Shown here in pieces: positions 5,987 to 6,309 of a DNA stretch of 6,309 bases. A model generated the notes under the pieces. The model was not told the DNA's origin. It made no database searches and was given only the letters and a program-made list of their open reading frames with translations. Both the position numbers and the translations under genes were made by a program. Numbering within the stretch: the first letter of the stretch is position 1; each line of letters begins with the position of its first letter. The stretch is from Alcanivorax sp. UBA4485 (lineage in GTDB: Bacteria > Pseudomonadota > Gammaproteobacteria > Pseudomonadales > Alcanivoracaceae), in assembly GCA_002389055.1 (NCBI GenBank), contig DGNT01000100.1:1-6309 (forward strand), read 5' to 3'.

Positions 5987-6309
5987 ATGTCGCAATTGGT
6001 GAAACCCCACGGCAGCGAGACGCTGAACATTCTGCTGCTGGAAGGCGCGGAACGGGAAAGCGCGCTGGCCGCCGCCGAGGCGTTGCCGAAAATCACCCTC
6101 AGTTCCCGCGAGCGCGGCGACCTGATCATGCTCGGCATCGGCGGTTTCACCCCGCTGGACGGGTTCATGGGCAAGGCCGACTGGCAGGGCGTGTGCGACA
6201 ACATGGCACTGGCCAACGGCGTGTTCTGGCCGATCCCGATCACCCTGTCCACCGACCAGGCCACCGCCGACGGCCTGGCCGACGGCGCCGAAGTGGCGCT
6301 GGTGGATGA
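5987..6309 (+). CDS. sat: Sulfate adenylyltransferase, homomeric ATP sulfurylase (5' part)
   Basis: Sat activates sulfate with ATP to give adenosine 5'-phosphosulfate (APS) and pyrophosphate, the entry step of sulfate assimilation, or the reverse reaction in sulfur oxidisers. Only the first 107 codons are in the window; the frame is still open at the last base. The visible part matches the N-terminal PUA-like domain of single-subunit Sat: the opening LVKPHGSETLN, LPKITLSSRERGDLIML (33-49), the family block GGFTPLDGFM (52-61) and the block ANGVFWPIPITL (76-87). The QxRNP, HxxH and GRD active-site motifs lie beyond the window, so activity cannot be judged. It is not CysD or CysN, which are unrelated in sequence. 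The start ATG has a strong ribosome-binding site and its own promoter, so the gene heads a new transcription unit. Neighbours of the sulfate pathway may follow downstream. Confidence 0.9.
   Translation, partial: MSQLVKPHGSETLNILLLEGAERESALAAAEALPKITLSSRERGDLIMLGIGGFTPLDGFMGKADWQGVCDNMALANGVFWPIPITLSTDQATADGLADGAEVALVD

Overview
The window is a GC-rich stretch of bacterial chromosome with ordinary housekeeping genes. The proteins and gene order point to a gammaproteobacterium close to Pseudomonadales/Oceanospirillales (Pseudomonas, Alcanivorax or Halomonas type). The evidence is the short, HisZ-dependent type of HisG, the hisG-hisD-hisC order followed by a convergent AlgW/DegS-type protease, and the style of the intergenic repeats. 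I cannot fix the genus from sequence alone.

Layout. (1) Bases 1-2841, plus strand: the 3' part of hisG, then complete hisD and hisC, joined by two ATGA start/stop overlaps. These encode the first step, the last two-step oxidation and the aminotransferase step of histidine synthesis. (2) Bases 2837-2940: a 104-bp palindromic repeat with 30-nt arms, each made of four degenerate 7-mers. It lies between hisC and the convergent protease gene and contains the stop codon of both. (3) Bases 2936-4069, minus strand: a membrane-anchored trypsin-like protease with one PDZ domain (AlgW/DegS type), which in relatives starts the envelope-stress cascade. (4) Bases 4070-4132: a 63-bp divergent region with a ribosome-binding site for each flanking gene. 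(5) Bases 4133-5785, plus strand: a Nif3/YbgI-family metal protein and a diacylglycerol/lipid kinase-family protein, 30 bp apart and probably co-transcribed. (6) Bases 5786-5986: a second heptad-built palindrome with 30-nt arms, then a promoter with a perfect TATAAT and a good ribosome-binding site. (7) Bases 5987-6309: the first 107 codons of a homomeric ATP sulfurylase (sat), which makes APS from sulfate and ATP. The gene runs off the window.

I see no mobile-element genes, tRNA, rRNA, CRISPR array or defence system. The part most worth a second look is the pair of heptad palindromes. They differ in 7-mer sequence but share one plan: 30-nt arms, four 7-mers per arm, placed at gene 3' ends. 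The first supplies the stop codons of two convergent genes. A second point of interest is sat in a neighbourhood where, from memory, Pseudomonas carries the unrelated cysDN-type enzyme.
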